Origin: Nesterenkonia lacusekhoensis
GTDB lineage: Bacteria; Actinomycetota; Actinomycetes; Actinomycetales; Micrococcaceae
Assembly: GCF_017876395.1 (NCBI RefSeq)
Contig: NZ_JAGINX010000001.1
Span: forward strand, 1,550,001-1,614,000
Length of the DNA stretch: 64,000 bases
Direction of reading: 5' to 3'
A program made the position numbers and the translations under genes. Below, piece by piece: positions 47,043 through 55,886 of this stretch. The notes under the pieces are model-generated. The model had not been told where the DNA came from. It was given only the letters and a program-made list of their open reading frames with translations, and ran no database searches. The first letter of the stretch is position 1. Each line of letters opens with the position of its first letter.

Positions 47043-47079
47043 CACGCAGGGTTCGGCACAGTGGCTTCGCTCACCGCCC

Positions 47080-47085
47080 TAGGAT
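47080..47085 (+). promoter_or_regulatory. -10 element of the FHA-FtsK gene (leaderless)
   Basis: TAGGAT ends 7 nt before the ATG at 47093, with no room for a Shine-Dalgarno sequence. Confidence 0.55.
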
Positions 47086-47092
47086 GCGGCGC

Positions 47093-50000
47093 ATGTCTCT
47101 GACCATCACCGTGGTGCATGCCCCGGGCGCCTTGGACACGGGCCACTGGGCCGCATTGCACCGTGCCGCCGGCCGCATGCCCCATGAGCTGCGCCTGTCC
47201 CTGACCGGACTGCGATCTCCCGACGGCGCACAGCTGCGCGCAGCGGTGCTGGAGTGGGCCGCGGGCCACCTTCCCTCCGACGCCCGAAGCCGACTGGCGG
47301 CGCTGCAGACCCACAGTGCGGGGACTCCGCTGGCCGAACTGCCGTCCGAGTCCCCACAGATCCATCCGGGCATGGTGGTGGTCCTGGCACCGCAGCGCCC
47401 CTCGACCGCGCCCCGTGCTCCACGCAGCCGGACCGCGGGACTGAGACTGTGCATCGACCAAGGGCCCGACGCCGGCCGCCTCCTCCCACTGACCCGCGGA
47501 ACCCGCGGCATCGGCCGCGCCGCAGAGATTACCGTGGCAGACCCGGCACTGGGCCGCGAGCAGCTGCGGCTCAGCATCGGCGAGCGCGGCATCCGCATCC
47601 GAGAACAGGGAAGATCGCTGCCGTGGACCAGCGGCGAACCGCTGACCCGGGGCCGCAGCACCTTTGAGCTCCTGCGCGGCCCGGCACCTGCCTCCGGAGG
47701 CAGGTGGCCCACTGCACCTCAAGCGGTGGACGGCGAACCTCCCGAAGGCAAGCACCGCATGATGCTGGTGATGGCACTGGTCCCGCTGGTCGCCGGCATC
47801 GTTCTGGTGACGGTGACCGGCATGTGGTTCTTTCTGCTCTTCAGCGCCGCCTCGGCTCTGGTGGCGCTGGGCACGGTGATCGACGCGACCCGACGCCGTC
47901 GGCGCTACCGGCGCGCTCTCCAGCAGGCCGCCGCGGAGTGGGCCCGACGCCGCAGTCTGGCGCTGCCCACACCGGGACGCGTCAGCCGCCTCCTCCGGGA
48001 GGGCGCAGCCCCGTCCATGCCCGATGCCACCGTGCGCCTGGGCAGCGCGCAGGTGCCCGCTCAGCTGGAGCTGGCCACTTCAGCCTCACCGCCGGAGACT
48101 CTCACCCGGACCGGGGCTGCGCTGAACCTGCACCCGGGACTGCAGACCCTGATCCGCGGGCACCGGCGCGAGGTCGACCGACTCTTCCGCTGGATCCTTC
48201 TGCAGCTGCTGATCCGTCCGTCCCGGAACAGGCCGCCGCTGCTGGTCTGCGATGCCGGACTGCGCCTGCCCGCCGAGCTCGAGGACCTGGAGCAGGTGCG
48301 TCTCCTCGCCGCGGCAGAGCTCACCGAGGACACACTCCCCGCCGCCGTCTCCGAGGGCCCAGCTGGCGTGCTGCTCGCCTCGGGCGGGCTCGGCACTCCC
48401 CTGGCCGAACGCGCTGCGGCCCGAGGGTGGCATGTGCTGACATCGCCTCCGAACACATCAGAGGACGAGCGGGGGCTGTTAACCTCCCGCGAGGACCTCC
48501 AGCTCGTCGATCTGTCAGCAGGCGCCGTCACACCCGGCTCCTCGTCCGGTCGTAGGCCTCGAGGAGACGGAGAGCCCCACGAGGACGACACCACGGACCG
48601 CGCCCAGGAACTCGTGGCTGATGGGCTCTCGTCCCAGACGACGGCCGAGCTGCTGCGTCTGGCCCTCCCGCACTGCACCGACGGCGGCGGAGCACCGGGT
48701 CTGCCGCGACAGCATGACGCCTCGCTGCCGGATCCGCTGATGGCCCGCTCAGCCCGACGCAGCCTGATCGCCGAGCTCGGCCGCGGCGCCGACTCCGCTG
48801 AGCTGCTGGATCTCGTCAACGACGGCCCTCATATCCTCCTGGCAGGAACCTCCGGCTCCGGCAAGTCGGAGCTGCTCAAGTCACTGATGCTCGGGTGGGC
48901 GGCCGCCTACGGGCCGGAGGAGGTCAACTTCGTGCTCTTCGACTTCAAGGGCGGCTCCACCTTCCAGACCATCGACCAGCTGGAGCATTCCCTGGGACTG
49001 GTCACTGACCTCTCCCAAGCGCAGGCGGAACGCACCCTCGAAGGCATTCGCTCAGAGCTCACACGCCGGGAGCGGCTCTTCTTGGAGACAGGTGCCGGTG
49101 ACTACTCCGAATACCGGCGGCTGGCTCCGGAGAGGCCGCTGGCCCGCATGCTGGTCGTCATCGATGAGTTCCGGATCTTCTCCCATGAGCTTCCGGACAC
49201 GATGGATGAGCTGATGCGTCTGGCCACTCTGGGGCGGTCGCTGGGCCTTCACCTGGTCCTGGCCACCCAACGGCCTCAGGGCGTGGTCACCCCCGACATC
49301 CGGGCGAACATCGGCGCTGTGATCACCCTGCGGCTGCGCGGCGACGACGAATCCCAGGACCTGGTGGGCACCGCCGAGGCGGGCCGCATCCCCCGGGACC
49401 TCCCGGGCCGAGGCATCGTCCGCAGACCGGGCGAGGCACCGGTGCCGTTCCAGTCGGCACGGCTGAGCTCCGGCTCTGAAGTCCTGCGCGCCGCGCCCGC
49501 CTCCGCACGGGTGCACGCCGCAGGACCGGCCGACTGGGAGGACTCCTCTCCGCAGATCGTGAGGCGCCTGGCCGGCGCCGAACACACCAGGTCCCGTCCC
49601 CACACTCCCCTGCTGCCTGCCCTGCCGAAGGATGTTCCAGTCAGCCACGACGGCTCGGACCCCATGCTCGCGATGGTGGATGATCCCGCCCGCCAGGATC
49701 AGTGGCCGCTGCGGGTACACCCCCGTGCCCCGCAGAGTCTGGCGCTGATCGGAGAGGGAGGCTCCGGAGGAGCGCAGGCCCTCAGGTCGCTGACCGCCCA
49801 GCTGCTGGCCGGAGATGAACCAGTGCATGTGTACCTGTTGGATGGGGACCGCTCCCTGGAGCAGTTCCGAGACCACCCCCGCGTGGGCAGCTGGATCACC
49901 GAGGAACACATGCCCGAGCTGGACCATCTCTTGGCCGCGCTGAAGGAGGAACTGGCCCTTCGCCGCATCAGCCGGGAGCGCGCCCGGACCCCGCTGATCG

Positions 50001-50977
50001 TGCTGATGAGCGGACATGCCCAGTGGCATATGGCCGCCCAGTCCTCCGGCCCCGGGATGATGGACCATGCGCTGGGCACCCTGATCAGCGAAGGGGACGG
50101 CGTCGGGATCTCTGCTGTGCTCTCCGGAGGCAGAGAGCTGGTCAGCGGAAAGCTGGGAGCACGGATTCCGGCCCGCATCTATCTGCCCTACGGGGTGTCG
50201 ACAGACACCAGCTTCATGTGGCCCAAGCTCAGACCGGTCGATGCCCTGCCGGGGCGAGGCGTCCTGATCGATCCGCATCACCCGGCCCCGGGGTTGGAGG
50301 TGCAGCTGGTCTCCGCGGCAGAGGCCGAGACGCCGCCGCGAGGTGATGGGCCTCCTAGGGAGCCGCCGGTCCGGGTCCATCCGCTGCCGGAGGAGCTCCC
50401 AGCGACGTCGCTGCCCGGGAGCGCAGAAGAACGGAAGGGTCCCGGCGCATGCCCGGTCATCGGCGTCGCCCAGTTCACCCATGGCCCGGTGGCGCTGGAA
50501 CTGGGAGCGGTGACCCTGATCCTGGGCGCCCGGGCCATGGGCAAGTCCTCGGCTCTGCGTCTGCTGGACCAGCAGCTGTCCGGCCGCGCTCGATGGTGGG
50601 AGCAGCTGGAGTCCGGCGCCCAGGAGCTGGAGTCCGGCGGCGACCGCCTGCCGGAGATCCTGCTGATCGACGACGCGGACCGGCTCGGCCCGACGGAACA
50701 TCAGAGAGTCGAACAGCTGCTGCTGCGCGGAGTCCGAGTAGTGGCTGCCGCGGCCCCGGGGCCCTCGGTGTTCGGCACCATCCCCTGGGCCCACCGCGCC
50801 CGCGGCGGGCCGGGCAATATGCTGCTCAGCCCCACCCATCGGTCCCAGGGGGATGCCTTCGCCATGTCTGTGCCGGTGCTGTCCCGCCCCGTGCCGGGCC
50901 GGGCCGTTCTGCTGCGCCCGGAGAATCCGATGGTCGTGCAGTGGGCTGTGCCCACGTCCTCAGGTCATATTCAGTGA
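47093..50977 (+). CDS. FHA-membrane-FtsK/SpoIIIE ATPase with EssC-like architecture
   Basis: This protein of about 1294 residues runs: N-terminal domain, FHA-like segment (CIDQGPDAGRLLPL...IGRAAEITVADPALGREQLR, about 115-190), two membrane helices (about 222-265), then three FtsK-type domains. D1 has Walker A GTSGSGKSE (about 584-592) and Walker B LVVIDEF (about 687-693) with VLATQRPQGVVT. D2 has a degenerate Walker A (GEGGSGGAQ, Lys missing, about 884). D3 has GARAMGKSS (about 1145) and ILLIDDAD (about 1189). This order matches the type VII secretion ATPase EssC/EccC rather than chromosome-segregating FtsK, which lacks FHA and has a gamma domain. No WXG100 substrate or EccB/D/E gene is in the window. 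The ATG is chosen for the -10 at 47080-47085. Confidence 0.85.
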   Translation: MSLTITVVHAPGALDTGHWAALHRAAGRMPHELRLSLTGLRSPDGAQLRAAVLEWAAGHLPSDARSRLAALQTHSAGTPLAELPSESPQIHPGMVVVLAPQRPSTAPRAPRSRTAGLRLCIDQGPDAGRLLPLTRGTRGIGRAAEITVADPALGREQLRLSIGERGIRIREQGRSLPWTSGEPLTRGRSTFELLRGPAPASGGRWPTAPQAVDGEPPEGKHRMMLVMALVPLVAGIVLVTVTGMWFFLLFSAASALVALGTVIDATRRRRRYRRALQQAAAEWARRRSLALPTPGRVSRLLREGAAPSMPDATVRLGSAQVPAQLELATSASPPETLTRTGAALNLHPGLQTLIRGHRREVDRLFRWILLQLLIRPSRNRPPLLVCDAGLRLPAELEDLEQVRLLAAAELTEDTLPAAVSEGPAGVLLASGGLGTPLAERAAARGWHVLTSPPNTSEDERGLLTSREDLQLVDLSAGAVTPGSSSGRRPRGDGEPHEDDTTDRAQELVADGLSSQTTAELLRLALPHCTDGGGAPGLPRQHDASLPDPLMARSARRSLIAELGRGADSAELLDLVNDGPHILLAGTSGSGKSELLKSLMLGWAAAYGPEEVNFVLFDFKGGSTFQTIDQLEHSLGLVTDLSQAQAERTLEGIRSELTRRERLFLETGAGDYSEYRRLAPERPLARMLVVIDEFRIFSHELPDTMDELMRLATLGRSLGLHLVLATQRPQGVVTPDIRANIGAVITLRLRGDDESQDLVGTAEAGRIPRDLPGRGIVRRPGEAPVPFQSARLSSGSEVLRAAPASARVHAAGPADWEDSSPQIVRRLAGAEHTRSRPHTPLLPALPKDVPVSHDGSDPMLAMVDDPARQDQWPLRVHPRAPQSLALIGEGGSGGAQALRSLTAQLLAGDEPVHVYLLDGDRSLEQFRDHPRVGSWITEEHMPELDHLLAALKEELALRRISRERARTPLIVLMSGHAQWHMAAQSSGPGMMDHALGTLISEGDGVGISAVLSGGRELVSGKLGARIPARIYLPYGVSTDTSFMWPKLRPVDALPGRGVLIDPHHPAPGLEVQLVSAAEAETPPRGDGPPREPPVRVHPLPEELPATSLPGSAEERKGPGACPVIGVAQFTHGPVALELGAVTLILGARAMGKSSALRLLDQQLSGRARWWEQLESGAQELESGGDRLPEILLIDDADRLGPTEHQRVEQLLLRGVRVVAAAAPGPSVFGTIPWAHRARGGPGNMLLSPTHRSQGDAFAMSVPVLSRPVPGRAVLLRPENPMVVQWAVPTSSGHIQ

Positions 50978-51008
50978 GCGTGGAGGTGGCGACGGTAGAT
51001 ATGGATCC

Positions 51009-51692
51009 ATGCATCTTTCCGGCTCCTCATCCCACCCTGTGCGCAGCTCCTCCGCCGTGCTGGGGATCCTGCTCTCCGCCTCCCTGCTGGCCTCCTGCGC
51101 CGATGATGACGCCATGCCGGACCTGCCCGACGGTGTGGAGGAGGATGACACCTACCTCCCCTCGGCCGAACCCTCGGCCGAGAATCCGCACGGCACCGAG
51201 GACATCGACATCTCTCAGGACGTGGGCATGGTCGCGGTCAACACGGTGATCACGGAGCACGAGGGACACGCTGTGGGCTTCACCGCCGAGCGTGAGGAGG
51301 GCGAGACCGGCATGGTCGTCGACGTGCTGGTCGAGGGCGAGATGATCAGCGCGGCCACCGACCAGGAGGGCGAGCACTACGTCGAGGAGCTGACTCGCTC
51401 GGAGGCCGACGAGGATCTGCTGGAGCTCTCCGAGAACGCTGAGGTCCCTCTGCTGCGTGCCATGCAGATCGCCCGCAGCGAAGCCTCTGGGAACATCATG
51501 GAAGCTCAGCTGGAGTCCCGCGAGAACGGGCTCATCGTCTGGTCGGTGACCGTCGAAGGCACCGGCACGGAGAGCACCACTGTCATCGACGCCAATAACG
51601 GCGCTGTCGTCCCTGAAGGAGACGACCCGCTGCGCGAGAACAACATCGGCGGCGATCCGGAGAATCCTCCGGATGAAGGAGCCGGGGAATGA
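51009..51692 (+). CDS. PepSY-domain lipoprotein
   Basis: This 227-residue protein has a signal peptide with lipobox LLASC (Cys near residue 30), a very acidic spacer, then PepSY-like repeats (LLRAMQIARSEASGNIMEAQ, WSVTVEGTGTESTTVIDANN). It is anchored outside the membrane. It starts 31 bp after the FtsK-like gene; a cotranscript is possible. PepSY proteins often inhibit peptidases or sit in envelope-sensing systems; the role here is unknown. Confidence 0.82.
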   Translation: MHLSGSSSHPVRSSSAVLGILLSASLLASCADDDAMPDLPDGVEEDDTYLPSAEPSAENPHGTEDIDISQDVGMVAVNTVITEHEGHAVGFTAEREEGETGMVVDVLVEGEMISAATDQEGEHYVEELTRSEADEDLLELSENAEVPLLRAMQIARSEASGNIMEAQLESRENGLIVWSVTVEGTGTESTTVIDANNGAVVPEGDDPLRENNIGGDPENPPDEGAGE

Positions 51693-51749
51693 GCCCCACC
51701 CGGTGAGCCGTCTCATCGTCCTCTCATGGGTCGCCTGAAGAATGGAGCC

Positions 51750-52415
51750 ATGATGAACACCGTGATCCCCACCTCTGGAACTTCCCGCGCCTCCACCCTG
51801 CTCTCCGCAGCGGCCATCGGCACTCTGGCCCTGACCGCATGCGGGCCTGACACCACCGGCGACGAGGCCGAGCCCGGTTCCGCGGTCACCGTGGGCACGG
51901 ACAACGACTCCGCGACCGAAGAGCAGGACGACGCCGCCCAGGACGATCAGGCCCGACAGGAAGAGAGCGCTCAGCAGAACGAGGATGCTCAGCAGGACGC
52001 CGCTGAGGGCGAGGACGGAGAGACCCCCGATGAGCCGCTGTTCCAGGCCATCGACGCGGCGCTCGCGGAGCACCCTGACGGCGTGGTCACCGAACTCGAC
52101 ACCGATGACGACTACTACGAGATCGTCGTCTATGAGGGCCAGACCGAGTGGGAGCTCGAGGTGGACCGCGAGAGCTTCGAGATCATCGACGCTGAGGAAG
52201 ACGGCATCGACAGCGATGACCAGCAGAGGGCCGAGGCAGTCGAGATCGACATCGTCGAGGCCCTGACCACGGCCGCCGAGGAGGGCGGCGCCGAGGTGGA
52301 GCAGGTCGAGCTGGACACCGAAGGAGGCGCGGTGATTTGGGAGATCGAACTGACCAACGACGTCGAGGTCTCCGTGGACGTCTCCACCGGTGAGGTCCGC
52401 TCGACCGACTCCTGA
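51750..52415 (+). CDS. PepSY-domain lipoprotein, highly acidic
   Basis: This 221-residue protein has a signal peptide ending in lipobox LTAC, a long Glu/Asp/Gln/Ala-rich linker (about residues 40-95) and two PepSY units (LFQAIDAALAEHPDGVVTEL, ALTTAAEEGGAEVEQVELDT). GGAG stands before ATG 51750/51753. It follows another PepSY lipoprotein by 57 bp and ends at the hairpin 52439-52473. The strong acidity would allow cation binding; this is inference. Confidence 0.82.
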   Translation: MMNTVIPTSGTSRASTLLSAAAIGTLALTACGPDTTGDEAEPGSAVTVGTDNDSATEEQDDAAQDDQARQEESAQQNEDAQQDAAEGEDGETPDEPLFQAIDAALAEHPDGVVTELDTDDDYYEIVVYEGQTEWELEVDRESFEIIDAEEDGIDSDDQQRAEAVEIDIVEALTTAAEEGGAEVEQVELDTEGGAVIWEIELTNDVEVSVDVSTGEVRSTDS

Positions 52416-52438
52416 GCTCACCGCGGCGCAGACCGGAT

Positions 52439-52473
52439 AGAATGGCCTGGCTCTCTGCGAGTCAGGCCATTCT
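52439..52473 (+). terminator. Terminator after the PepSY gene pair
   Basis: AGAATGGCCTG (52439-52449) pairs with CAGGCCATTCT (52463-52473) across a 13-nt loop. It lies 23 bp past the PepSY stop and 33 bp before the marR ATG, so it could also act in the marR leader. Confidence 0.6.
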
Positions 52474-52506
52474 TCGTGTGAGCACGTATCTGAAGGAGGT
52501 GGAGGG

Positions 52507-52992
52507 ATGTCAGGCCAACGCAATCTCACCGGGTTCTCCCCCAAGGCGCTCGCTTGGCGCGCCTTCTTCGAGACCTCCGCGGTGATCAGCGACCGCATGG
52601 AGAAACGCCTGTTCTCCACCACCGGCCTGCGGCTCAGCGACTACAACGTGCTGCTCCTGCTGGCTGAGTCCGAGGGCTACCAGCTGCGCATGGGTGAGCT
52701 GGCCGAGCGTATGGTGTTCTCCCCCTCCCGGCTCTCCTACCAGGTCAAGGCACTCCAGACGCGTGGTCTGCTCACCCGTTTCACCGATCCGAATGACCGC
52801 CGCGGCATGACCGCACAGCTGACGGAGGAAGGCGTGGCGGTCTTCGAAGAGGCCCGCGCCGTCCACGGACAGCACATCAAACAGCTCTTCCACCCCGCTC
52901 TGGACGATGAGCAGGCCGCAGTGCTGCAGCAGATCTGCGGACAGATCCAGGAGACGGTGGCTAACGCGGAGGCTGCGGAGACAGAACAGTGA
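52507..52992 (+). CDS. MarR-family transcriptional regulator
   Basis: This 161-residue winged-helix repressor has LSDYNVLLLLAESEGYQLRM, the recognition helix MVFSPSRLSYQVKALQTRGL and the wing DPNDRRGMTAQLTEEG, all typical of MarR. AAGGAGG stands 8 nt before the ATG. The 3' 32 bp overlap the end of the convergent sseB gene. The ligand is unknown; no effector transporter or oxidoreductase is adjacent, so the target may be distant. Confidence 0.9.
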   Translation: MSGQRNLTGFSPKALAWRAFFETSAVISDRMEKRLFSTTGLRLSDYNVLLLLAESEGYQLRMGELAERMVFSPSRLSYQVKALQTRGLLTRFTDPNDRRGMTAQLTEEGVAVFEEARAVHGQHIKQLFHPALDDEQAAVLQQICGQIQETVANAEAAETEQ

Positions 52993-53824
52993 GCGTGACC
53001 GAATCAGCACGCTCCCGCAGCAGCTGAAGGTCTCCCAGCGCCGCCTGAACACTGGCCACCGCCAGACGGACGTCCACGTCGTCCAGGCCCGGTTCCGGCA
53101 CGACGCCGACCAGCAGCTCCGGGCCCACACCGCCGCCGGCGACCGGTTCTCCGGAGGCGGTCGCCGAGGCGATGCCCTGAGCAGGACGGACCTCCAACCG
53201 GAGCACACCCGGGCATTCCGGCAGAATGCCCTCCAGCTCCTGGGCGACGTCGAGGTCCGCATAGGACGGTGTCCAAGGCTTGCCCTGCGCCAGGGCGGTG
53301 AGAGCAGGAGTCCGCAGCACGAAGGGGAACTCGGATCGCGGATCCAGCACCACCAGCTCGGCGTCCTCGGCCAAGGCGGCGAGCATGACCCGCTCCGTCT
53401 CGGCGGCCACCGGCCGGGCCTCGGGGTGCCAGCCGGTCAGCGCCTCCACCGAGGAGAAGACCGGCATGGTCTGCCGGCCATCGTTGGAACGGATGCTGAT
53501 CAGCGAGATCTCGGCCTGCTTATCACCGTGCTCGGCGTCGCCCTCACCAGTGGCCAGCACCGGAACGAAGAGCCGGACTCCGGCCAGAGCAGCCACAATA
53601 TCGGCTTCAGCGGCCTCACCGGCGATGAGTGCCTCCCGTGCCCGGACCAGTGCGGGCGCGGCCAGGCCGTCGTCGCCGTCGAAGGTGTGCAGGGGGTTTC
53701 CCCCACCTGAGAGGTCGCGTCCCTGCCAGGTGATCCCCGCCGAATCGGCGGCACGACCTTCACCGTCGCGGTTCTGGCGCTGCAGCAGCGCTGCGATGTG
53801 CCCGGGAAGTTCCTTGCCGCTCAT
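52961..53824 (-). CDS. SseB-family protein
   Basis: This 287-residue protein carries an SseB N-terminal domain ([13 protein letters not shown]..., [40 protein letters not shown]) and a C-terminal domain of about 100 residues. SseB-like proteins are often encoded with hisA/priA in actinobacteria, but their function is uncertain; an enhanced-serine-sensitivity label is historical. Start overlaps the priA stop (ATGA), so it is translated with the his genes. Confidence 0.82.
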   Translation of the reverse strand: MSGKELPGHIAALLQRQNRDGEGRAADSAGITWQGRDLSGGGNPLHTFDGDDGLAAPALVRAREALIAGEAAEADIVAALAGVRLFVPVLATGEGDAEHGDKQAEISLISIRSNDGRQTMPVFSSVEALTGWHPEARPVAAETERVMLAALAEDAELVVLDPRSEFPFVLRTPALTALAQGKPWTPSYADLDVAQELEGILPECPGVLRLEVRPAQGIASATASGEPVAGGGVGPELLVGVVPEPGLDDVDVRLAVASVQAALGDLQLLRERADSVTLTVLSPQPPR

Positions 53825-54585
53825 GCGGACTGCGCAGCGGCCTTCAGCGCCTCGGGCAGGGTGAACTTCCCAGCGTAGAGCGCCTTGCCCATGATGGCTC
53901 CCTCCACACCGGAGGAGACCATCGCGGCCAGAGCCTGGACGTCCTCGATGGAGGAGATGCCGCCGGAGGCGACGACGGGCTTATTGGTCTTGGCGCTGAC
54001 CTGGGCCAGCAGCTCGGTGTTCGGGCCGCGCAGCGTGCCGTCCTTGGTCACGTCGGTGACCACATACCGGGGGCAGCCGGCATCCTCGAGGCGCTCGAGG
54101 ACCTCCCAGAGATTGCCGCCCTCCTGCGTCCAGCCGCGGGCGGCCAGCGTCTCGCCGCGGACGTCCAAGCCCACTGCGATGGCATCGCCGTGGCGTTCGA
54201 TGGCTCGGGCGGTCCACTCCGGGTCCTCCAGTGCCGCGGTGCCGAGGTTGACGCGGGCTGCGCCGAACTCCAGGGCGCGGTCCAGTGACTCGTCATCGCG
54301 GATGCCGCCGGAGAGCTCGATCCTGATGTCGATCTCGTCGACTACGCGGCGCAGGACCTCACGGTTGTTCCCGCGGCCGAAGGCGGCGTCGAGGTCCACC
54401 AGATGGATCCATTCGGCGCCCTGCTGCTGCCAGGTCAGGGCGGCTTCGAGGGGGTCGCCGTAGCTGGTCTCCGAACCGGCCTCACCCTGGACCAGGCGCA
54501 CAGCCTGACCGTCGGCCACGTCGACGGCAGGCAGCAGCTCCAGAGCCGGAACCTCGGTGGGAACAGTGGTGTCAGTGTCAGTCAT
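53821..54585 (-). CDS. priA: Phosphoribosyl isomerase A (bifunctional HisA/TrpF)
   Basis: This 254-residue (beta/alpha)8-barrel isomerase has [20 protein letters not shown], the catalytic Asp in [20 protein letters not shown] with the second catalytic Asp, and [13 protein letters not shown] phosphate-binding loops. Actinobacterial PriA acts on both the histidine (ProFAR) and tryptophan (PRA) intermediates, which is known for the family. The ATG is preceded by GAGAGAGA. It follows hisH by 19 bp. Confidence 0.94.
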   Translation of the reverse strand: MTDTDTTVPTEVPALELLPAVDVADGQAVRLVQGEAGSETSYGDPLEAALTWQQQGAEWIHLVDLDAAFGRGNNREVLRRVVDEIDIRIELSGGIRDDESLDRALEFGAARVNLGTAALEDPEWTARAIERHGDAIAVGLDVRGETLAARGWTQEGGNLWEVLERLEDAGCPRYVVTDVTKDGTLRGPNTELLAQVSAKTNKPVVASGGISSIEDVQALAAMVSSGVEGAIMGKALYAGKFTLPEALKAAAQSA

Positions 54586-54604
54586 GAGTCTCTCTCTTGT
54601 TCCT

Positions 54605-55243
54605 CTACAGGCTGGTGATCCAGTTGCGCAGCAGCTGCATGCCGGCGTCGCCGGACTTCTCCGGATGGAACTGCGCCGCCGAGAGCGGACCGTTCTCCAC
54701 GGCTGCGATGAAGTCGGCGCCGTGATGGGACCAGGTCACCTTCGGCTGGGACATCTCGGGGATGGTCACGTCGAAGTTCCAGCTCTGCACGGCGTAGGAG
54801 TGGACGAAGTAGAAGCGCTCCTCCTCGATGCCGTCGAAGAGCACGCTGCCCTCAGGCGGGCGGACGGTGTTCCACCCCATGTGCGGGACCACCGCGTCCT
54901 CCGGCAGAGCGGTGACCTCACCGGGCCACTCCCCCATCCCCTCGGCCGGGATTCCATGTTCGATGCTGCGTTCGAACAGGATCTGGTGCCCGACGCAGAT
55001 CCCAAGGACCGGCCGTCCGCCGGCGATGCGGCGTCCGATCCAGCGCGGGGCATCGATGGCCTTCAACGAATCCATGACGGCGGCGAAGGCGCCTACGCCC
55101 GGCACCACGAGGCCCTGGGCGTTGAGGACCGCGTCTGTGTCCCGCGTCAGAGTCACCGAGGCTCCGGCGCGCTCCAGGGCGCGCACGGCCGAGTGGACGT
55201 TGCCCGAGCCGTAGTCGAGGACGACGACCTCGGGTGCGGCCAT
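54605..55243 (-). CDS. hisH: Imidazole glycerol phosphate synthase glutaminase subunit HisH
   Basis: This 212-residue class I glutamine amidotransferase has the nucleophile motif [11 protein letters not shown] and the His-Glu pair in [10 protein letters not shown]. It feeds ammonia to HisF; hisF is not in the window. The ATG shares one base with the hisB stop (TGATG). Confidence 0.95.
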   Translation of the reverse strand: MAAPEVVVLDYGSGNVHSAVRALERAGASVTLTRDTDAVLNAQGLVVPGVGAFAAVMDSLKAIDAPRWIGRRIAGGRPVLGICVGHQILFERSIEHGIPAEGMGEWPGEVTALPEDAVVPHMGWNTVRPPEGSVLFDGIEEERFYFVHSYAVQSWNFDVTIPEMSQPKVTWSHHGADFIAAVENGPLSAAQFHPEKSGDAGMQLLRNWITSL

Positions 55244-55875
55244 CAGAGGGCTCCCTTCGTGGAGGGGATGTCGTCGGTCCTGGGGTCGCTCTCCACAGCT
55301 GCGCGCAGTGCTCGGGCGAAGGCTTTGAACTGCGCCTCCACGATGTGGTGGGGATCCCGGCCGCCGAGCACTCGCATATGCAGACAGATCCCCGAGTGGT
55401 ACGTGATGGCCTCGAAGGCGTGGCGGGTCATGGAGCCGGTGAAATGCCCCCCGATGAGGTGGTACTGCTGGCCCTCCGGCTCCCCGCTGTGGACCAGGTA
55501 CGGCCGGCCCGAGACGTCGACGACCGCGTGGGCCAGCGCCTCGTCCAGCGGAACTGTGGCCTCGCCGAAACGGCGGATGCCCCGTTTCTCACCCAGGGCC
55601 GTGCGCAGCACCTCACCGAGCACGATGGCCGTGTCCTCCACCGTGTGATGGACATCGATATGAGTATCGCCGGTGGCCTCGACATCGAGGTCGATCAGCG
55701 AGTGCTTGGCCAGAGCGGTCAGCATGTGGTCGTAGAACGGCACGCTGGTGCTGATGTCGGCCCGTCCGGTGCCGTCCAGGTCCATCCGGACCTTCACGCT
55801 GGACTCACTGGTGACGCGCTCCATCTCAGCCACACGGCCACCGATCAGCTGCGCCTGGTTCTGTTCTGCTCCCAT
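55243..55875 (-). CDS. hisB: Imidazoleglycerol-phosphate dehydratase HisB
   Basis: This 210-residue enzyme has the paired metal-binding motifs [13 protein letters not shown] and GGHFTGSM plus [17 protein letters not shown]. It is the monofunctional dehydratase; the phosphatase function is on hisN at 31-32 kb. Start ATG 55875 lies 11 bp after hisC; a later ATG (about 17 codons on) is also plausible because no Shine-Dalgarno is seen. Confidence 0.94.
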   Translation of the reverse strand: MGAEQNQAQLIGGRVAEMERVTSESSVKVRMDLDGTGRADISTSVPFYDHMLTALAKHSLIDLDVEATGDTHIDVHHTVEDTAIVLGEVLRTALGEKRGIRRFGEATVPLDEALAHAVVDVSGRPYLVHSGEPEGQQYHLIGGHFTGSMTRHAFEAITYHSGICLHMRVLGGRDPHHIVEAQFKAFARALRAAVESDPRTDDIPSTKGAL

Positions 55876-55886
55876 AGTCAGTCAGT

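Noticed and set aside
46900-47100. Chromosomal origin of replication
   Set aside because: Only two DnaA-like boxes are present, and dnaA, dnaN or gyr genes are absent; a regulatory site is more likely.
47093-50977. Classical FtsK DNA translocase
   Set aside because: FHA-like N-terminus, two (not four) membrane helices, three ATPase modules and no C-terminal gamma winged helix differ from FtsK.
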